Source: Streptomyces sp. DH5 (GTDB taxonomy: Bacteria; Actinomycetota; Actinomycetes; Streptomycetales; Streptomycetaceae). Taken from it: a stretch of DNA of 58,115 nucleotides. Positions 8,500 through 17,368 of the stretch are shown piece after piece. Where the stretch lies: NCBI RefSeq assembly GCF_020873915.1, contig NZ_JAHWGP010000042.1, positions 1 to 58,115 on the forward strand. The letters are read 5' to 3'. Every line of letters begins with the position of its first letter. Position 1 is the stretch's first letter. Position numbers and translations under genes: made by a program. The notes beneath the pieces were generated by a model. It had not been told where the DNA came from and did no database searches. It saw nothing but the letters and a program-made list of their open reading frames with translations.

Positions 8500-9774
8500 C
8501 TACTTGTAGTCCTTGAGCAGCTTGCGGTAGGCGTCGCCGGTGCTCGACGCCGCCTCGTCCGGGCTGGTCTTGCCGGCCAGCACGTTGGCCATCTGCAGCC
8601 GGATGGGCTCGAAGAGGGCGTTGCCCTGGGCGATCCACGGCCGCTCCACGGCCTTGTCGACCGCCGGCTTGAAGAACTTCACCATCTCGTTGTCCGCGAC
8701 GGCCGGCACCTCGTAGACGGAGGTGCGGGTGGGGAGCAGGCTCAGCTTCTCGGTGGTCTCCTGCTGCACCTCGGCGGAGCTCATGTACTTCACGAAGGCG
8801 TAGGAGGCGTCGAGGTTCTTCGAGCCGGCGTACACCGACAGGTTCCACCCGCCCTGAGGTGATCCCTGACCGGCGCTGCCGGCCGGGACGGGGGCCACTC
8901 CGAGGTTGGCGGGATCCTTGAACCGGGCTCCCGCCCTGACGTCCTCGATGGCCCACGGCCCGTTGAGCATCATGGCGACCTTGCCCGACTTGAAGGCGTT
9001 CTGCATGTTGTTCCAGCCGTCGGACGCGTCCGTGATGGCCGCTTCGCTGTCCACCAGGTCCTTGAGGATCCGGTACGCCTTCACACCGGGCCCGTCGTCG
9101 ATGGTGACGGTCTTGTTCTTCTCGTCGACCAGGTCGCCGCCCTCGCCGTAGAGGTAGGGCAGGAACCAGTACGGGTCGTCGCCCCGCAGGTAGAGGCCGG
9201 TCGCGCCGGTCTTCTCCTTGATCCTGGCGGCGGCCGTCTTCAGCTCGGCGACGGAGGCGGGTGCCGGGACGCCGGCCTTCTTCAGCAACTCCTTGTTGTA
9301 GAAGAGCGCCAGGGTGTCGATCACCTGCGGGACCGCGTAGGTCTTCCCCTCGTACTTCGTGCTGGCCGCGGCCTGCGGGAGGTAGTCCGACGCGTCGTCG
9401 AGGGCGGCCGTGCCGTCGAGCGGGGCGAGGTAGCCGATGCTGGCGAAGTCCGCGACCCAGGCCACCTCCGTGCGCATCACGTCCGGGGCACCGGAGTTGC
9501 CGCCCGCCGCGTTCTTGAACTTGGCGTTCGCCTCGCCGAACGGCACGTTGACGTACTTGACGTCGACCTTCGGGTGCTCCTTCTCGAAACGTTCCGCGAG
9601 GGCCTGGTACGTCGCCTTCTCCGCCTCGTTGGAGGTGTCCCAGAAGGTGACGGTTCCCGACAGCTCCCCGCTGCCCCCGCCGGCACCGTTCCGGCCGTCG
9701 TCGTCCCCGCCACATGCCGAAGCCGTCATGGCCAGAGCCGCGACCAGCGCGGTGGCCGCAATGCCACGCCGCAT
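8500..9774 (-). CDS. malE: Maltose/maltodextrin-binding lipoprotein MalE
   Basis: 424-residue extracellular solute-binding protein anchored by lipid. The signal peptide runs through LVAALAMTASAC, with the lipobox Cys at residue 21, then a GGDDDG spacer. The family-1 solute-binding fold includes GTVTFWDTSNE, APDVMRTEVAWVADFA and GKVAMMLNGPWA. ATG 9774 with GGGGAG six bases upstream is preferred to the TTG at 9780. It is the first gene of the operon. Because a cyclitol cluster lies next door, its substrate range could include acarbose-like pseudo-oligosaccharides, as with the GacH protein of the acarbose system; that is an inference. Confidence 0.93.
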   Translation of the reverse strand: MRRGIAATALVAALAMTASACGGDDDGRNGAGGGSGELSGTVTFWDTSNEAEKATYQALAERFEKEHPKVDVKYVNVPFGEANAKFKNAAGGNSGAPDVMRTEVAWVADFASIGYLAPLDGTAALDDASDYLPQAAASTKYEGKTYAVPQVIDTLALFYNKELLKKAGVPAPASVAELKTAAARIKEKTGATGLYLRGDDPYWFLPYLYGEGGDLVDEKNKTVTIDDGPGVKAYRILKDLVDSEAAITDASDGWNNMQNAFKSGKVAMMLNGPWAIEDVRAGARFKDPANLGVAPVPAGSAGQGSPQGGWNLSVYAGSKNLDASYAFVKYMSSAEVQQETTEKLSLLPTRTSVYEVPAVADNEMVKFFKPAVDKAVERPWIAQGNALFEPIRLQMANVLAGKTSPDEAASSTGDAYRKLLKDYK

Positions 9775-10016
9775 TGTCAACTCCCCTGATTCTTCCCGGA
9801 ATTGGGCGGAGGCGTCGAGGCCTCACGCCAACCGCTCCTGTGCGGCGCCGGGGTTGCCAGGAACGTAACAGGGACGAAAGAGCACCGAAAGACGTTGCGG
9901 CAATTTACTGCAAGCATTTTCAGACATTGTGCGGACGACGGACAGGCGTACTGCGCAGCCCCGTCGTTTCCCCACGCAGTGGGCACAGCGGCGGCCAGCG
10001 GGTAAAGTGCCCTGCC
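9775..10016. promoter_or_regulatory. Divergent malE-malR promoter region with operator half-sites
   Basis: This 242-bp gap separates the two divergent genes. Around 9894-9932 it holds GTTGC, GGCAA, an exact CTGCAAG (9908-9914) and TTTCAG. These are the same elements found at the amylase, at 13280 and at 34684. This is the expected place for MalR to control both its own gene and malEFG. Exact -35/-10 boxes are not clear. Confidence 0.6.
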
Positions 10017-11054
10017 ATGACCATGCGGCTCGCCGACATCGCAGCCCAGGCGGGCGTCAGCAAGGCCACGGTCAGCCGCGTGCTCAACGGCGCGCGCGGT
10101 GTGGCCACGGACACCCGCGACTCCGTGCTCGCCGCACTCGACACGCTGGGGTACGAGTACCCGTCACGGCAGCGGCGTGCGGAGCTGGTCGGCCTGATCA
10201 CACCGGAGCTGGACAATCCCGTCTTCCCCGCGCTGGCCGAAGTGATGGGGCAGGCGCTCACGCGCCGGGGGTACACGCCCGTCCTGGCCACGCAGACGCC
10301 GGGGGGTTCGACCGAGGACGAACTCACCGAGATGCTCGTGGGCCGCGGAGTGGCCGGCATCGTCTTCGTCTCCGGGCTGCACGCCGACACCACCGCAGAC
10401 ACCGGACGCTACGACCGGCTGCACCAGCAGCGGGTGCCCTTCGTGCTCGTCAACGGGTTCTCCCCCCGGATCGAGGCGCCCTTCGTCTCCCCGGACGACC
10501 GGGCCGCCATGCGTCTGGCCGTGGCGCATCTGGCCGAGCTGGGACACGAGCGCATCGGGCTCGCGCTCGGGCCGGAGCGCTTCGTGCCGGTCCAGCGCAA
10601 GATCGAGGGCTTCCGCGTCGGTATGCACGAGCACCTGGGGCTGTCTGCGCAGGAGGCCGGGGAACTGATCCAGCACTCGCTGTTCTCCCTGGAAGGCGGC
10701 CAGGCGGCGGCGTCCGCACTGATCGACAGGGGGTGCACGGCCGTCGTGTGCGCCAGCGACATGATGGCCCTCGGCGCCGTCCGGGCCGCGCGCCAGAGGG
10801 GCCTTGCGGTTCCCGGCGACCTCTCGGTCGTCGGCTTCGACGACTCGCCGCTCATCGCCTTCACCGACCCTCCGCTGACCACGATCAGACAGCCCGTCAA
10901 GGCGATGGGGCAGATCGCCGTGGACGCGCTGCTGGAGGAGATGTCCGGAACGCCGCCGCCGCGCACCGAGTTCGTCCTCATGCCGGAACTGGTGGTCCGG
11001 GGGTCCACCGCCGCCACTCCGCGGGACGGCCGGCGCCCGCCGGACCGGCACTGA
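10017..11054 (+). CDS. malR: Maltose-responsive LacI-family repressor MalR
   Basis: 345 residues. The N-terminal helix-turn-helix is RLADIAAQAGVSKATVSRV with the hinge LNGARGV. The sensor domain contains VGLITPELDNPVFPAL, GGSTEDELTEML, SGLHADTTAD and GFDDSPLIAFTDPPL. Start ATG 10017; ATG 10023 is an alternative. Its position divergent from malE, its length and its sequence fit the Streptomyces MalR/Reg1 repressor of maltose and amylase genes. A second, highly similar copy lies at 3811-4860. Confidence 0.9.
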   Translation: MTMRLADIAAQAGVSKATVSRVLNGARGVATDTRDSVLAALDTLGYEYPSRQRRAELVGLITPELDNPVFPALAEVMGQALTRRGYTPVLATQTPGGSTEDELTEMLVGRGVAGIVFVSGLHADTTADTGRYDRLHQQRVPFVLVNGFSPRIEAPFVSPDDRAAMRLAVAHLAELGHERIGLALGPERFVPVQRKIEGFRVGMHEHLGLSAQEAGELIQHSLFSLEGGQAAASALIDRGCTAVVCASDMMALGAVRAARQRGLAVPGDLSVVGFDDSPLIAFTDPPLTTIRQPVKAMGQIAVDALLEEMSGTPPPRTEFVLMPELVVRGSTAATPRDGRRPPDRH

Positions 11055-11121
11055 CCCGCCGGCCACCACCCGGACACGACACGCCGGAGCGGCCGAGGTG
11101 TGGTCCCGGTCCGGCCCGGCG

Positions 11122-12099
11122 TCACGCGGACGCGAGCAGCGGACGCCACCAGTCCGCGTGGCGCTCGTACCACTGGGCGGTCTCGGCCAGGGCGGCCGCG
11201 AAGTCGGTGCGGGGCCGGTATCCGAGTTCGACGGTGATCTTGCCGTGGTCGACCGCGTAGCGCCGGTCGTGCCCCTTGCGGTCCTCGACGTGTTCGATCC
11301 GCTCCGGGCCCGCGCCGCACAGGGCGAGCAGCCGGTGCGTGAGCTCCAGGTTGGACAGCGAGGTGCCGCCCCCGATGTTGTAGACCTCCCCCGGCCGGCC
11401 CGACACGCGGACGAGTTCGACGGCCCGGACGTGGTCGTCGACGTACAGCCAGTCGCGCTCGTACCGTCCGTCGCCGTAGAGCGGGACGGTGCCGCCGGAC
11501 AGCAGGCGGGTCAGGAAGCGCGGGATGAGCTTCTCCGGGTGCTGGTGGGGCCCGAAGTTGTTCGAGCAGCGGGTCACCCGGACGTCCAGTCCGTGCGTGC
11601 GGTGATGGGCCAGGGCGACCAGGTCCGAGGCCGCCTTCGACGCCGCGTACGGCGAAGTGGGCCGCAGGGGATCGCTCTCCTTGGCGGCCCCTTGGGGGAG
11701 GGAGCCGTACACCTCGTCGGTGGAGACCTGCACGAAGGTGCGCACGCCGTGGCGGAGCGCGGCGTCGAGCAGCACCTGGGTGCCCAGCACATTGGTGCGG
11801 GTGAAGGCGTCGCCGTCGGCGATGGAACGGTCGACGTGCGACTCGGCGGCGAAGTGCACGATCTGATCGTGGCGTCGGGCCAGCGCGTCCACCAGGGACG
11901 CGTCGCACACGTCGCCCTGGACGAAGGTGAGGTCGGGGTGGTCGCGCACCGCGTGGAGGCGTGCGAGGCTGCCGGCGTAGGTGAGTTTGTCGAGGACGGT
12001 CACCGCCGTGCCCCCGGGTCCTCGGGGCGACAGGAGGTGGCGGACGTAGGCGGAGCCGATGAAACCCGCCCCGCCGGTGACGAGGATCGCTGCGTTCAT
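11122..12099 (-). CDS. rmlB: dTDP-glucose 4,6-dehydratase
   Basis: 325-residue extended SDR that converts dTDP-glucose to dTDP-4-keto-6-deoxyglucose. Features are VTGGAGFIGSAYVRH (NAD binding), STDEVYGSL (active-site Thr-Asp-Glu), SPYAASKAASD (Tyr-xxx-Lys) and RCSNNFGPHQHPEKLIPRF. Its ATG overlaps the stop of the rmlA-type gene (ATGA). With rmlA and the divergent aminotransferase it would provide dTDP-4-amino-4,6-dideoxyglucose, as AcbA/AcbB/AcbV do in acarbose biosynthesis. It converges on malR, 67 bp away. Confidence 0.92.
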   Translation of the reverse strand: MNAAILVTGGAGFIGSAYVRHLLSPRGPGGTAVTVLDKLTYAGSLARLHAVRDHPDLTFVQGDVCDASLVDALARRHDQIVHFAAESHVDRSIADGDAFTRTNVLGTQVLLDAALRHGVRTFVQVSTDEVYGSLPQGAAKESDPLRPTSPYAASKAASDLVALAHHRTHGLDVRVTRCSNNFGPHQHPEKLIPRFLTRLLSGGTVPLYGDGRYERDWLYVDDHVRAVELVRVSGRPGEVYNIGGGTSLSNLELTHRLLALCGAGPERIEHVEDRKGHDRRYAVDHGKITVELGYRPRTDFAAALAETAQWYERHADWWRPLLASA

Positions 12100-13163
12100 G
12101 GGGTGAGGTACACCTTGCTGTGGTCGCCGATCACCAGACGGTGAGCTTGCGGAAGACGGGGGGCCGGGCCCACGACGGCGCCGCGGCCGATGAGGGACGC
12201 CTCGATGCGGGACGCCCCCTCGACCTGCGCACCGCGCAGCAGGACGGAGTACTCGACGGCACTGTCCTCGACCCGGCAGTCCTCCCCGATGGAGGTGTAC
12301 GGGCCGACGCTGGAGTTGCTGACGACGGCGCCCGCGCCGATGACCACCGGGCCGACGACGCGTGACCCGCGCACCACCGCGCCCTCGGCCACCCGGACTC
12401 GGCCGATCAGCGTGCTGTGCGCGTCGACCTTGCCCTCGATCCGGCCCTCCAGCCCGTCGAGGACGTGGCGGTTGACCTCCAGCATGTCCTCCACGCTGCC
12501 GGTGTCGCGCCAGGGCCGGGTGGTGGTCTCGGCACGCACGCGCAGCCCTTGGTCGACCATCCACTGCACGGCGTGGGTGATCTCCAGCTCGCCGCGTGCC
12601 GAGGGGGCGATGGCGCGCACCGCCTCGTGCACGGCCGGGCTGAAGGCGTACACGCCGATGAGGGCGAGCGCGCTGCGCGGAGTGTCGGGCTTCTCCTCCA
12701 GGCGCAGCACGTTCCCTTCGGCGTCGACCTCCGCGACTCCGAACGCGGAGGGGTCCGCTACGGGGGTCAGCAGCAGCCGGGCCGCCGCGGCATCGGCGGC
12801 GGCAAGACGCACGAAGTCGGTGACCCCCTGCGGGAGGTAGTTGTCGCCCAGGTACAGCAGGAAGTCGTCGTCACCGAGGAAGTCGCGGGCGATGCGCACC
12901 GCGTGCGCGAGGCCGAGCGGGCGGGACTGTTGCAGGTAGGTGATGCGTAACCCGAACTCCGTACCGTCACCGGCCAGTTCGCGGATCTCGCGGCCGTGCG
13001 ACCCCACGACGACGCCGACTTCCCGGATGCCCGCCGCGGCGAGGGAGTCCAGCGCGTAGAACAGCACGGGTCTGTTGGCGATGGGGAGCAGCTGCTTGGC
13101 GCCGGTGTGCGTGAACGGCCTCAGTCTGCTGCCGGTTCCACCTGCCAGGACCAGGGCCTTCAC
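12096..13163 (-). CDS. rmlA: Glucose-1-phosphate thymidylyltransferase, StrD-type long form
   Basis: 355 residues, the length of StrD-class enzymes; makes dTDP-glucose. The N-terminal nucleotidyltransferase starts VKALVLAGGTGSRLRPFTHTGAKQL. The C-terminal ~90 residues form a left-handed beta-helix of hexapeptide repeats (IGRVRVAEGAVVRGS, VVIGAGAVVSNSSVG). GTG 13163 is chosen because GGAGG lies five bases upstream and the protein then begins exactly at the conserved VKALVLAGG. The longer frame upstream of it lacks homology. It heads a two-gene leftward operon divergent from the aminotransferase. Confidence 0.9.
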   Translation of the reverse strand: MKALVLAGGTGSRLRPFTHTGAKQLLPIANRPVLFYALDSLAAAGIREVGVVVGSHGREIRELAGDGTEFGLRITYLQQSRPLGLAHAVRIARDFLGDDDFLLYLGDNYLPQGVTDFVRLAAADAAAARLLLTPVADPSAFGVAEVDAEGNVLRLEEKPDTPRSALALIGVYAFSPAVHEAVRAIAPSARGELEITHAVQWMVDQGLRVRAETTTRPWRDTGSVEDMLEVNRHVLDGLEGRIEGKVDAHSTLIGRVRVAEGAVVRGSRVVGPVVIGAGAVVSNSSVGPYTSIGEDCRVEDSAVEYSVLLRGAQVEGASRIEASLIGRGAVVGPAPRLPQAHRLVIGDHSKVYLTP

Positions 13164-13422
13164 CTCGGCCTCCGCGGGGGCGGACCGGTCGGGGGGCGTT
13201 TTCTCACAGGTCTCTCCTCGCATGAGAGGCGTGGCGTCGCCGTGGGCACATCGACTCAAGCAGACTGCCGCGCCCCCTCGCAACAACTTTCTGAAACGAT
13301 CCGCAAAGCCTTGCAGTCATCTGTGTTCAAGTGTTTGACTCAAGTCGAACCGCCAACCGTGGTGTGTCACACCGCAGTTCGCCGGTGATCGCGTACAGCC
13401 GGTCCGACGAGCAGGGACAGCG
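13164..13422. promoter_or_regulatory. Divergent promoter region of the cyclitol cluster with MalR-like operator
   Basis: This 259-bp gap separates rmlA from the main operon. GCAACAACTTTCTGAAACG at 13280-13298 repeats the block near the amylase operator, and CTTGCAG lies at 13310-13316. A TTGACT (13335-13340) could be a rightward -35 box, but the matching -10 (CGTGGT) is poor. The leftward promoter is not resolved. Confidence 0.55.
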
Positions 13423-14715
13423 ATGACAGGTTTACGGCAGACCCAGCACCTGGCCCGGGAGGCCCGGCATCTGGCGCCGGGCGCTTCCGAGGAAGCCGTT
13501 CACGGACGCCGGGTGTTCGCCGAGGGACACGGTCCCGTGCTGACCGACCTCGACGGCAACCAGTACCTCGACTTCGCCGCCGGCACCCTCACCCAGTCCC
13601 TGGGCCACGGGCACCCGGAGGTGGTCGAGGCGCTCACCGCCCAGGCCCGCCGTCTGTGGAACGTCCACGACAGCGCCACTCCGGACCGCGCCGGCCTGCT
13701 GGACCTGCTCGCCAGGCTGCTGCCCGAGCGGCTCGACACCTACGCGTTCTTCTCCACCGGCGCGGAGGTGGTCGAGGCCGCACTGCGGGTCGTCCAGGCG
13801 ACCGCGCCGCCGGGACGCAACCGGATCGGCGCCCTGCGGCACGGCTTCCACGGCAAGACCATGGGGGCCAGGATGCTCGTGCACTGGGACATCGGCCACC
13901 AGGCGTTCAGCGGCAACAGCGTGCTGGGCTACAGCCCTTACTGCTACCGCTGCCCCCTGGAGCTGGAGTACCCGTCGTGCGACGTGCGCTGCGCGACGCT
14001 GGTGCGCCGGCACATCGCCGAGAAGCCCAACGTCTCCGCGCTGGTCTTCGAACCCGTCCTCGGCGCGGCGGGGGTCATCGTGCCGCCGCCGGGTTACTGG
14101 GAACGCATCGCGGACGCCTGCCGGGAGGGCGGCGTCCTGCTCGTCGCGGACGAGGTGCTCACCGGCGGCGGACGCACGGGCGCCTTCCTCGCCAGTGACC
14201 TCTTCGGCGTCGAACCGGACCTGGCGATGCTGTCCAAGGGCACCGCGAGCGGCTTCCCCTTCGCCGTGCTCGCCGGCCGCGCGGAGCTGCTGCGCAGGCC
14301 GGAGGCGGCCACCTCGGGGGCGTACGCCTCGACGTACGCGAGCAACCCGCTGGGCATCGCCGCCGCCCGCGCCACGCTCGAGGTCGTCGAGCGCGACCGG
14401 CTGATCGACCGCGTACGCGCCCTCGGCGAGATCATGGAGGACCGGCTGCGCGTCCTGGAGTCCCGATTCGGCCGGCTGGGCCAGGTACGCGGCCTCGGTC
14501 TGCTGTGGGGCCTGGAGTTCGTCACCGATCCCACCACCCGCACACCCGCACCGGAGACGGCCCGGGCCGTCTACACCACGGCTCTCGACCTGGGGCTGCG
14601 CACCTCCCTCGGAGGCCACATCCTGCGCCTGGCCCCGCCGTTCACCCTTGACGAGGCTCTGCTCGAGGAGGGTCTGCGGCTGTTGGAGAAGGCCCTCGAA
14701 CGGGTGATCGCGTGA
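13423..14715 (+). CDS. acbV: Class III PLP aminotransferase, AcbV-type sugar aminotransferase
   Basis: 430 residues of the class III (GabT/ArgD-like) fold: LTDLDGNQYLDFAAGTLTQ, STGAEVVEAALR, HGFHGKTMGAR, the ADEVLTGGGRTG block and the PLP-lysine region LSKGTASGFPFAV. Between rmlAB and the transporter genes, its likely job is transamination of dTDP-4-keto-6-deoxyglucose to the 4-amino sugar later linked to the cyclitol. The family alone does not fix the substrate; the context does. A CYRCPLELEYPSCDVRC cysteine cluster in the middle is unusual for the superfamily and may bind metal. First gene of the operon; its stop overlaps the next start (GTGA). Confidence 0.75.
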   Translation: MTGLRQTQHLAREARHLAPGASEEAVHGRRVFAEGHGPVLTDLDGNQYLDFAAGTLTQSLGHGHPEVVEALTAQARRLWNVHDSATPDRAGLLDLLARLLPERLDTYAFFSTGAEVVEAALRVVQATAPPGRNRIGALRHGFHGKTMGARMLVHWDIGHQAFSGNSVLGYSPYCYRCPLELEYPSCDVRCATLVRRHIAEKPNVSALVFEPVLGAAGVIVPPPGYWERIADACREGGVLLVADEVLTGGGRTGAFLASDLFGVEPDLAMLSKGTASGFPFAVLAGRAELLRRPEAATSGAYASTYASNPLGIAAARATLEVVERDRLIDRVRALGEIMEDRLRVLESRFGRLGQVRGLGLLWGLEFVTDPTTRTPAPETARAVYTTALDLGLRTSLGGHILRLAPPFTLDEALLEEGLRLLEKALERVIA

Positions 14716-15758
14716 TCGTGGCGGAGCGCCTCGTCAAGGAGTTCCGGCTGGCCGAACGCAAACCCGGTCTGCTCGGCAGCCTCTCCACCCTCCTCACCCG
14801 CCGCCACCGCGTGGTGCGCGCGGTCGACGACGTCTCCTTCGAGATACCGGCCGGCACCAAGACGGCCTACATCGGCGCCAACGGGGCCGGCAAGTCGACC
14901 ACGATCAAGATGCTGACCGGCATCATGACCCCCACCTCCGGCCGCTGCACGGTCGCCGGCCTGGAGCCGTACCGGCACCGGCAGCGCAACGCCCGCACCA
15001 TCGGCGTCGTCTTCGGCCAGCGCAGCCAGTTGTGGTGGGACCTGTCGGTGCCGGACTCCTTCCGCATCCTGCGCCGCGTCTACGACATCCCCGAGCCGGT
15101 CTACCGGCGCAACCTGGACCTGTTCCGGGAGTTCCTCGACATCGACGCGCTGGGTTCGACCCCCGTACGGCAGCTGAGCCTCGGCCAGCGCATGCGCGCC
15201 GAGATCGCGGCGAGCCTGCTGCACGACCCCGCCGTCCTGTTCTGGGACGAGCCCACCATCGGCCTCGACATGGTGCTCAAGGACGCGGTGCGCCACCTGG
15301 TCAACCGCGCCCACCGGGAGCTGGGCACCACCGTGGTGCTCACCAGCCACGACATCGCCGACATCGGCGCGATCTGCGACAGCGCCCTGGTCGTCGACCA
15401 CGGCCGGGTCGTCCACCAGGGGACCCTGAAGGACCTGCTGCGCACGGCCGACCACCGCACGGTCGTCTTCGACCACCGGGACGGCACCTCGGCCGGTACC
15501 GTCCGCGCCCGCATCGAGGCCGGTCTGCCGGGCGTGCGCGCCACACCGGACGACGGCGGCCGCATCCGCGTCGACTACCCGACCGGCCGCTACACCTCCC
15601 GGCAGGTCCTCACCTTCCTCCTGGACCACTTCGACCTCGCCGACTGGTACGCCCCCGAACCCGGCCTCGAGGACGTGCTCCGCAAGATCTACGGCCGCGC
15701 ACGCGTTCCCGGCGACACACCCGACGGTGCCGGCCGTACACCCGACGGTGCCGCATGA
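14712..15758 (+). CDS. ABC exporter ATP-binding protein
   Basis: 348 residues. Walker A GANGAGKST, signature LSLGQRMRAE, Walker B VLFWDEPTIGLD and switch His in LTSHDIADI are all present. It belongs to the large-molecule/ABC-2 ATPase group usually paired with two dissimilar permeases. GTG 14712 overlaps the aminotransferase stop. Together with the two following genes it would export the finished pseudo-oligosaccharide, equivalent to the AcbW-AcbX-AcbY exporter of acarbose clusters. The tail contains a short PDGAGRTPDGA repeat. Confidence 0.85.
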   Translation: MIVAERLVKEFRLAERKPGLLGSLSTLLTRRHRVVRAVDDVSFEIPAGTKTAYIGANGAGKSTTIKMLTGIMTPTSGRCTVAGLEPYRHRQRNARTIGVVFGQRSQLWWDLSVPDSFRILRRVYDIPEPVYRRNLDLFREFLDIDALGSTPVRQLSLGQRMRAEIAASLLHDPAVLFWDEPTIGLDMVLKDAVRHLVNRAHRELGTTVVLTSHDIADIGAICDSALVVDHGRVVHQGTLKDLLRTADHRTVVFDHRDGTSAGTVRARIEAGLPGVRATPDDGGRIRVDYPTGRYTSRQVLTFLLDHFDLADWYAPEPGLEDVLRKIYGRARVPGDTPDGAGRTPDGAA

Positions 15759-16564
15759 CCGCCCGCCTGCGCCGCTACACGCCGTTCGCCACCAGCGGCC
15801 TGCAGTCCCTGCTGCAGTACCGCTCGATGTTCGCGATGACCGCGATGACCGCGGCCGCCGGCGCGGCGGTGACCGTCTTCCTGTGGCGCGCCGTGTACGC
15901 GGGCACACCCGGCCGCGGACCCGGCGGCTTCACCGTGGAGGACATCACCACCTACCTGCTGGTGGCCCAGATCCTGCAGGTGCTGCACACCAACCGGGTG
16001 GACGACGAGGTCGCGGCCGAGGTGTACCGGGGTGACGTCGCGGTCATGCTGGTGCGCCCCGTCAGCTACCCGGTGATGCGGTTCTTCGCCTGCCTGCCCG
16101 TGGTGGGGGCCAACGCCGTCCTGGTCGGCCTGCCGGTCCTCGGCCTGTTCGCGCTGCTCGTCCCGCTCACCGCGCCCCGGCCGGCGGACCTGCTGCTGTT
16201 CGCCTTCTCCACCGTCCTGTCGGTGCTGCTGGCGTTCTGCGTGAACCTGCTGACCGGCATGACCGGTTTCCTCACCACCAACACCTGGGGCGTGCGGATG
16301 GTCAAGCAGAGCGTCGTCGCCTTCTTCGCCGGACAGCTCGTGCCGCTCGCGCTGATGCCGGGCCCGCTGGCCGCGCTCGCGAAGGCCCTGCCCTTCCGCG
16401 GCATGGTCGACGGTCCGCTGACCCTGCTGCTCGGCCGCTACGACGGCTGGACGGACGCCGCCGGTCTCCTCGCCCAGCAGCTGGCCTGGACAGCCGCGCT
16501 GTCGCTGCTGTGCGCCGCGCTCTGGCGTGCCGCCACCGGCCGGCTGGAGGTGCTCGGCGGATGA
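15755..16564 (+). CDS. ABC-2-type exporter permease, first subunit
   Basis: 269 residues with about six hydrophobic segments (for example AMTAMTAAAGAAVTVFLW and DLLLFAFSTVLSVLLAF) and the conserved NRVDDEVAAEVYRGDVAVMLVRPV segment of the ABC2_membrane_6 group. ATG 15755 overlaps the ATPase stop (ATGA). A longer in-frame extension upstream is the shadow of the ATPase gene. Confidence 0.85.
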   Translation: MTARLRRYTPFATSGLQSLLQYRSMFAMTAMTAAAGAAVTVFLWRAVYAGTPGRGPGGFTVEDITTYLLVAQILQVLHTNRVDDEVAAEVYRGDVAVMLVRPVSYPVMRFFACLPVVGANAVLVGLPVLGLFALLVPLTAPRPADLLLFAFSTVLSVLLAFCVNLLTGMTGFLTTNTWGVRMVKQSVVAFFAGQLVPLALMPGPLAALAKALPFRGMVDGPLTLLLGRYDGWTDAAGLLAQQLAWTAALSLLCAALWRAATGRLEVLGG

Positions 16565-17361
16565 CGCGCACGCTGACGCGGTACCTGCGGCTGTCCTGGT
16601 TCCTGGGCGGGGTGGGCCTGCACCGGCTGGCGGCCTACCGCATGGACTTCGTGCTCGGCGCGGGCGCCTTCCTGGTGCGGGTCGGCGTCCAGACGGCGGT
16701 CGTCGGCCTCGTCTTCCGGCAGGTTCCCGCCGTGGGCGGCTGGTCGTACCACGAGGTGCTGTTCCTGCTGGGGTTCTCCCTGCTGCCGCGCGGGCTCGAC
16801 CACCTCTTCACCGACCAGTTGTGGGAACTGGGCCGCAAACTGGTCCAGCGCGGGGAGTTCTACCGCTACCTCGTCAGGCCGGTCGACCCGCTGTTCTCCC
16901 TGCTGTCGGAGCGCTTCTTCCACCCCGACGGGCTCGGCGAACTCGTCGTCGGCGCCGTCCTGGTGGGGTACGCGGGCAGCGAGCTCGGCCTGTCGCTCAG
17001 CCCCGTGCAGTGGGTGCTGGCGCCCTGTCTGGTGCTGTGCGGGGCGCTGCTGCACACCTCGGTGAAGCTGCTCTTCGCCTCCCTGTCCTTCTGGACGGTG
17101 ACGAGCATGCCCGCGATGTACGCGGCCAACCAGGTGTCGGAGTTCTCCTCCTACCCCCTGGACATCTACCACCCCTCGCTGAAGGCCCTGCTCACCTGGG
17201 TCCTGCCCTTCGCCTTCACCGCCTACGTGCCCTGCGTCTACCTGCTGAGCGGCGGGACCGGCCTGCTCGGCTGGCTGCCCGTGGTGACCGCCGGCGCCCT
17301 GGCCCTCGCGCTGACCGTCTGGCGCCGCGGCGTCAACCGCTACGAAATGACCGGAAGTTGA
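16561..17361 (+). CDS. ABC-2-type exporter permease, second subunit
   Basis: 266 residues, about six membrane helices; related in layout to the preceding permease (LVQRGEFYRYLVRPVDPLFSLL matches its coupling segment). ATG 16561 overlaps the previous stop. The ATPase-permease-permease triplet is a complete exporter unit. Confidence 0.85.
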   Translation: MTRTLTRYLRLSWFLGGVGLHRLAAYRMDFVLGAGAFLVRVGVQTAVVGLVFRQVPAVGGWSYHEVLFLLGFSLLPRGLDHLFTDQLWELGRKLVQRGEFYRYLVRPVDPLFSLLSERFFHPDGLGELVVGAVLVGYAGSELGLSLSPVQWVLAPCLVLCGALLHTSVKLLFASLSFWTVTSMPAMYAANQVSEFSSYPLDIYHPSLKALLTWVLPFAFTAYVPCVYLLSGGTGLLGWLPVVTAGALALALTVWRRGVNRYEMTGS

Positions 17362-17368
17362 GCCTGGC

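Noticed and set aside
6570-9774. malEFG as a dedicated acarbose-type importer of the cyclitol cluster
   Set aside because: Gene order with aglA and the divergent malR is the standard Streptomyces maltose locus. Uptake of pseudo-oligosaccharides may be a side activity but is not shown by sequence.
11122-13163. rmlB-rmlA as a rhamnose pathway
   Set aside because: No rmlC, and the RmlD-like gene is 18 kb away in the cyclitol operon. The neighbouring aminotransferase and cyclitol genes fit a 4-amino-4,6-dideoxyglucose pathway.
15721-15755. Tandem repeat around CCGACGGTGCCG
   Set aside because: Only two short copies, encoding PDGAGRTPDGA at the ATPase C-terminus; most likely a low-complexity tail with no separate function.
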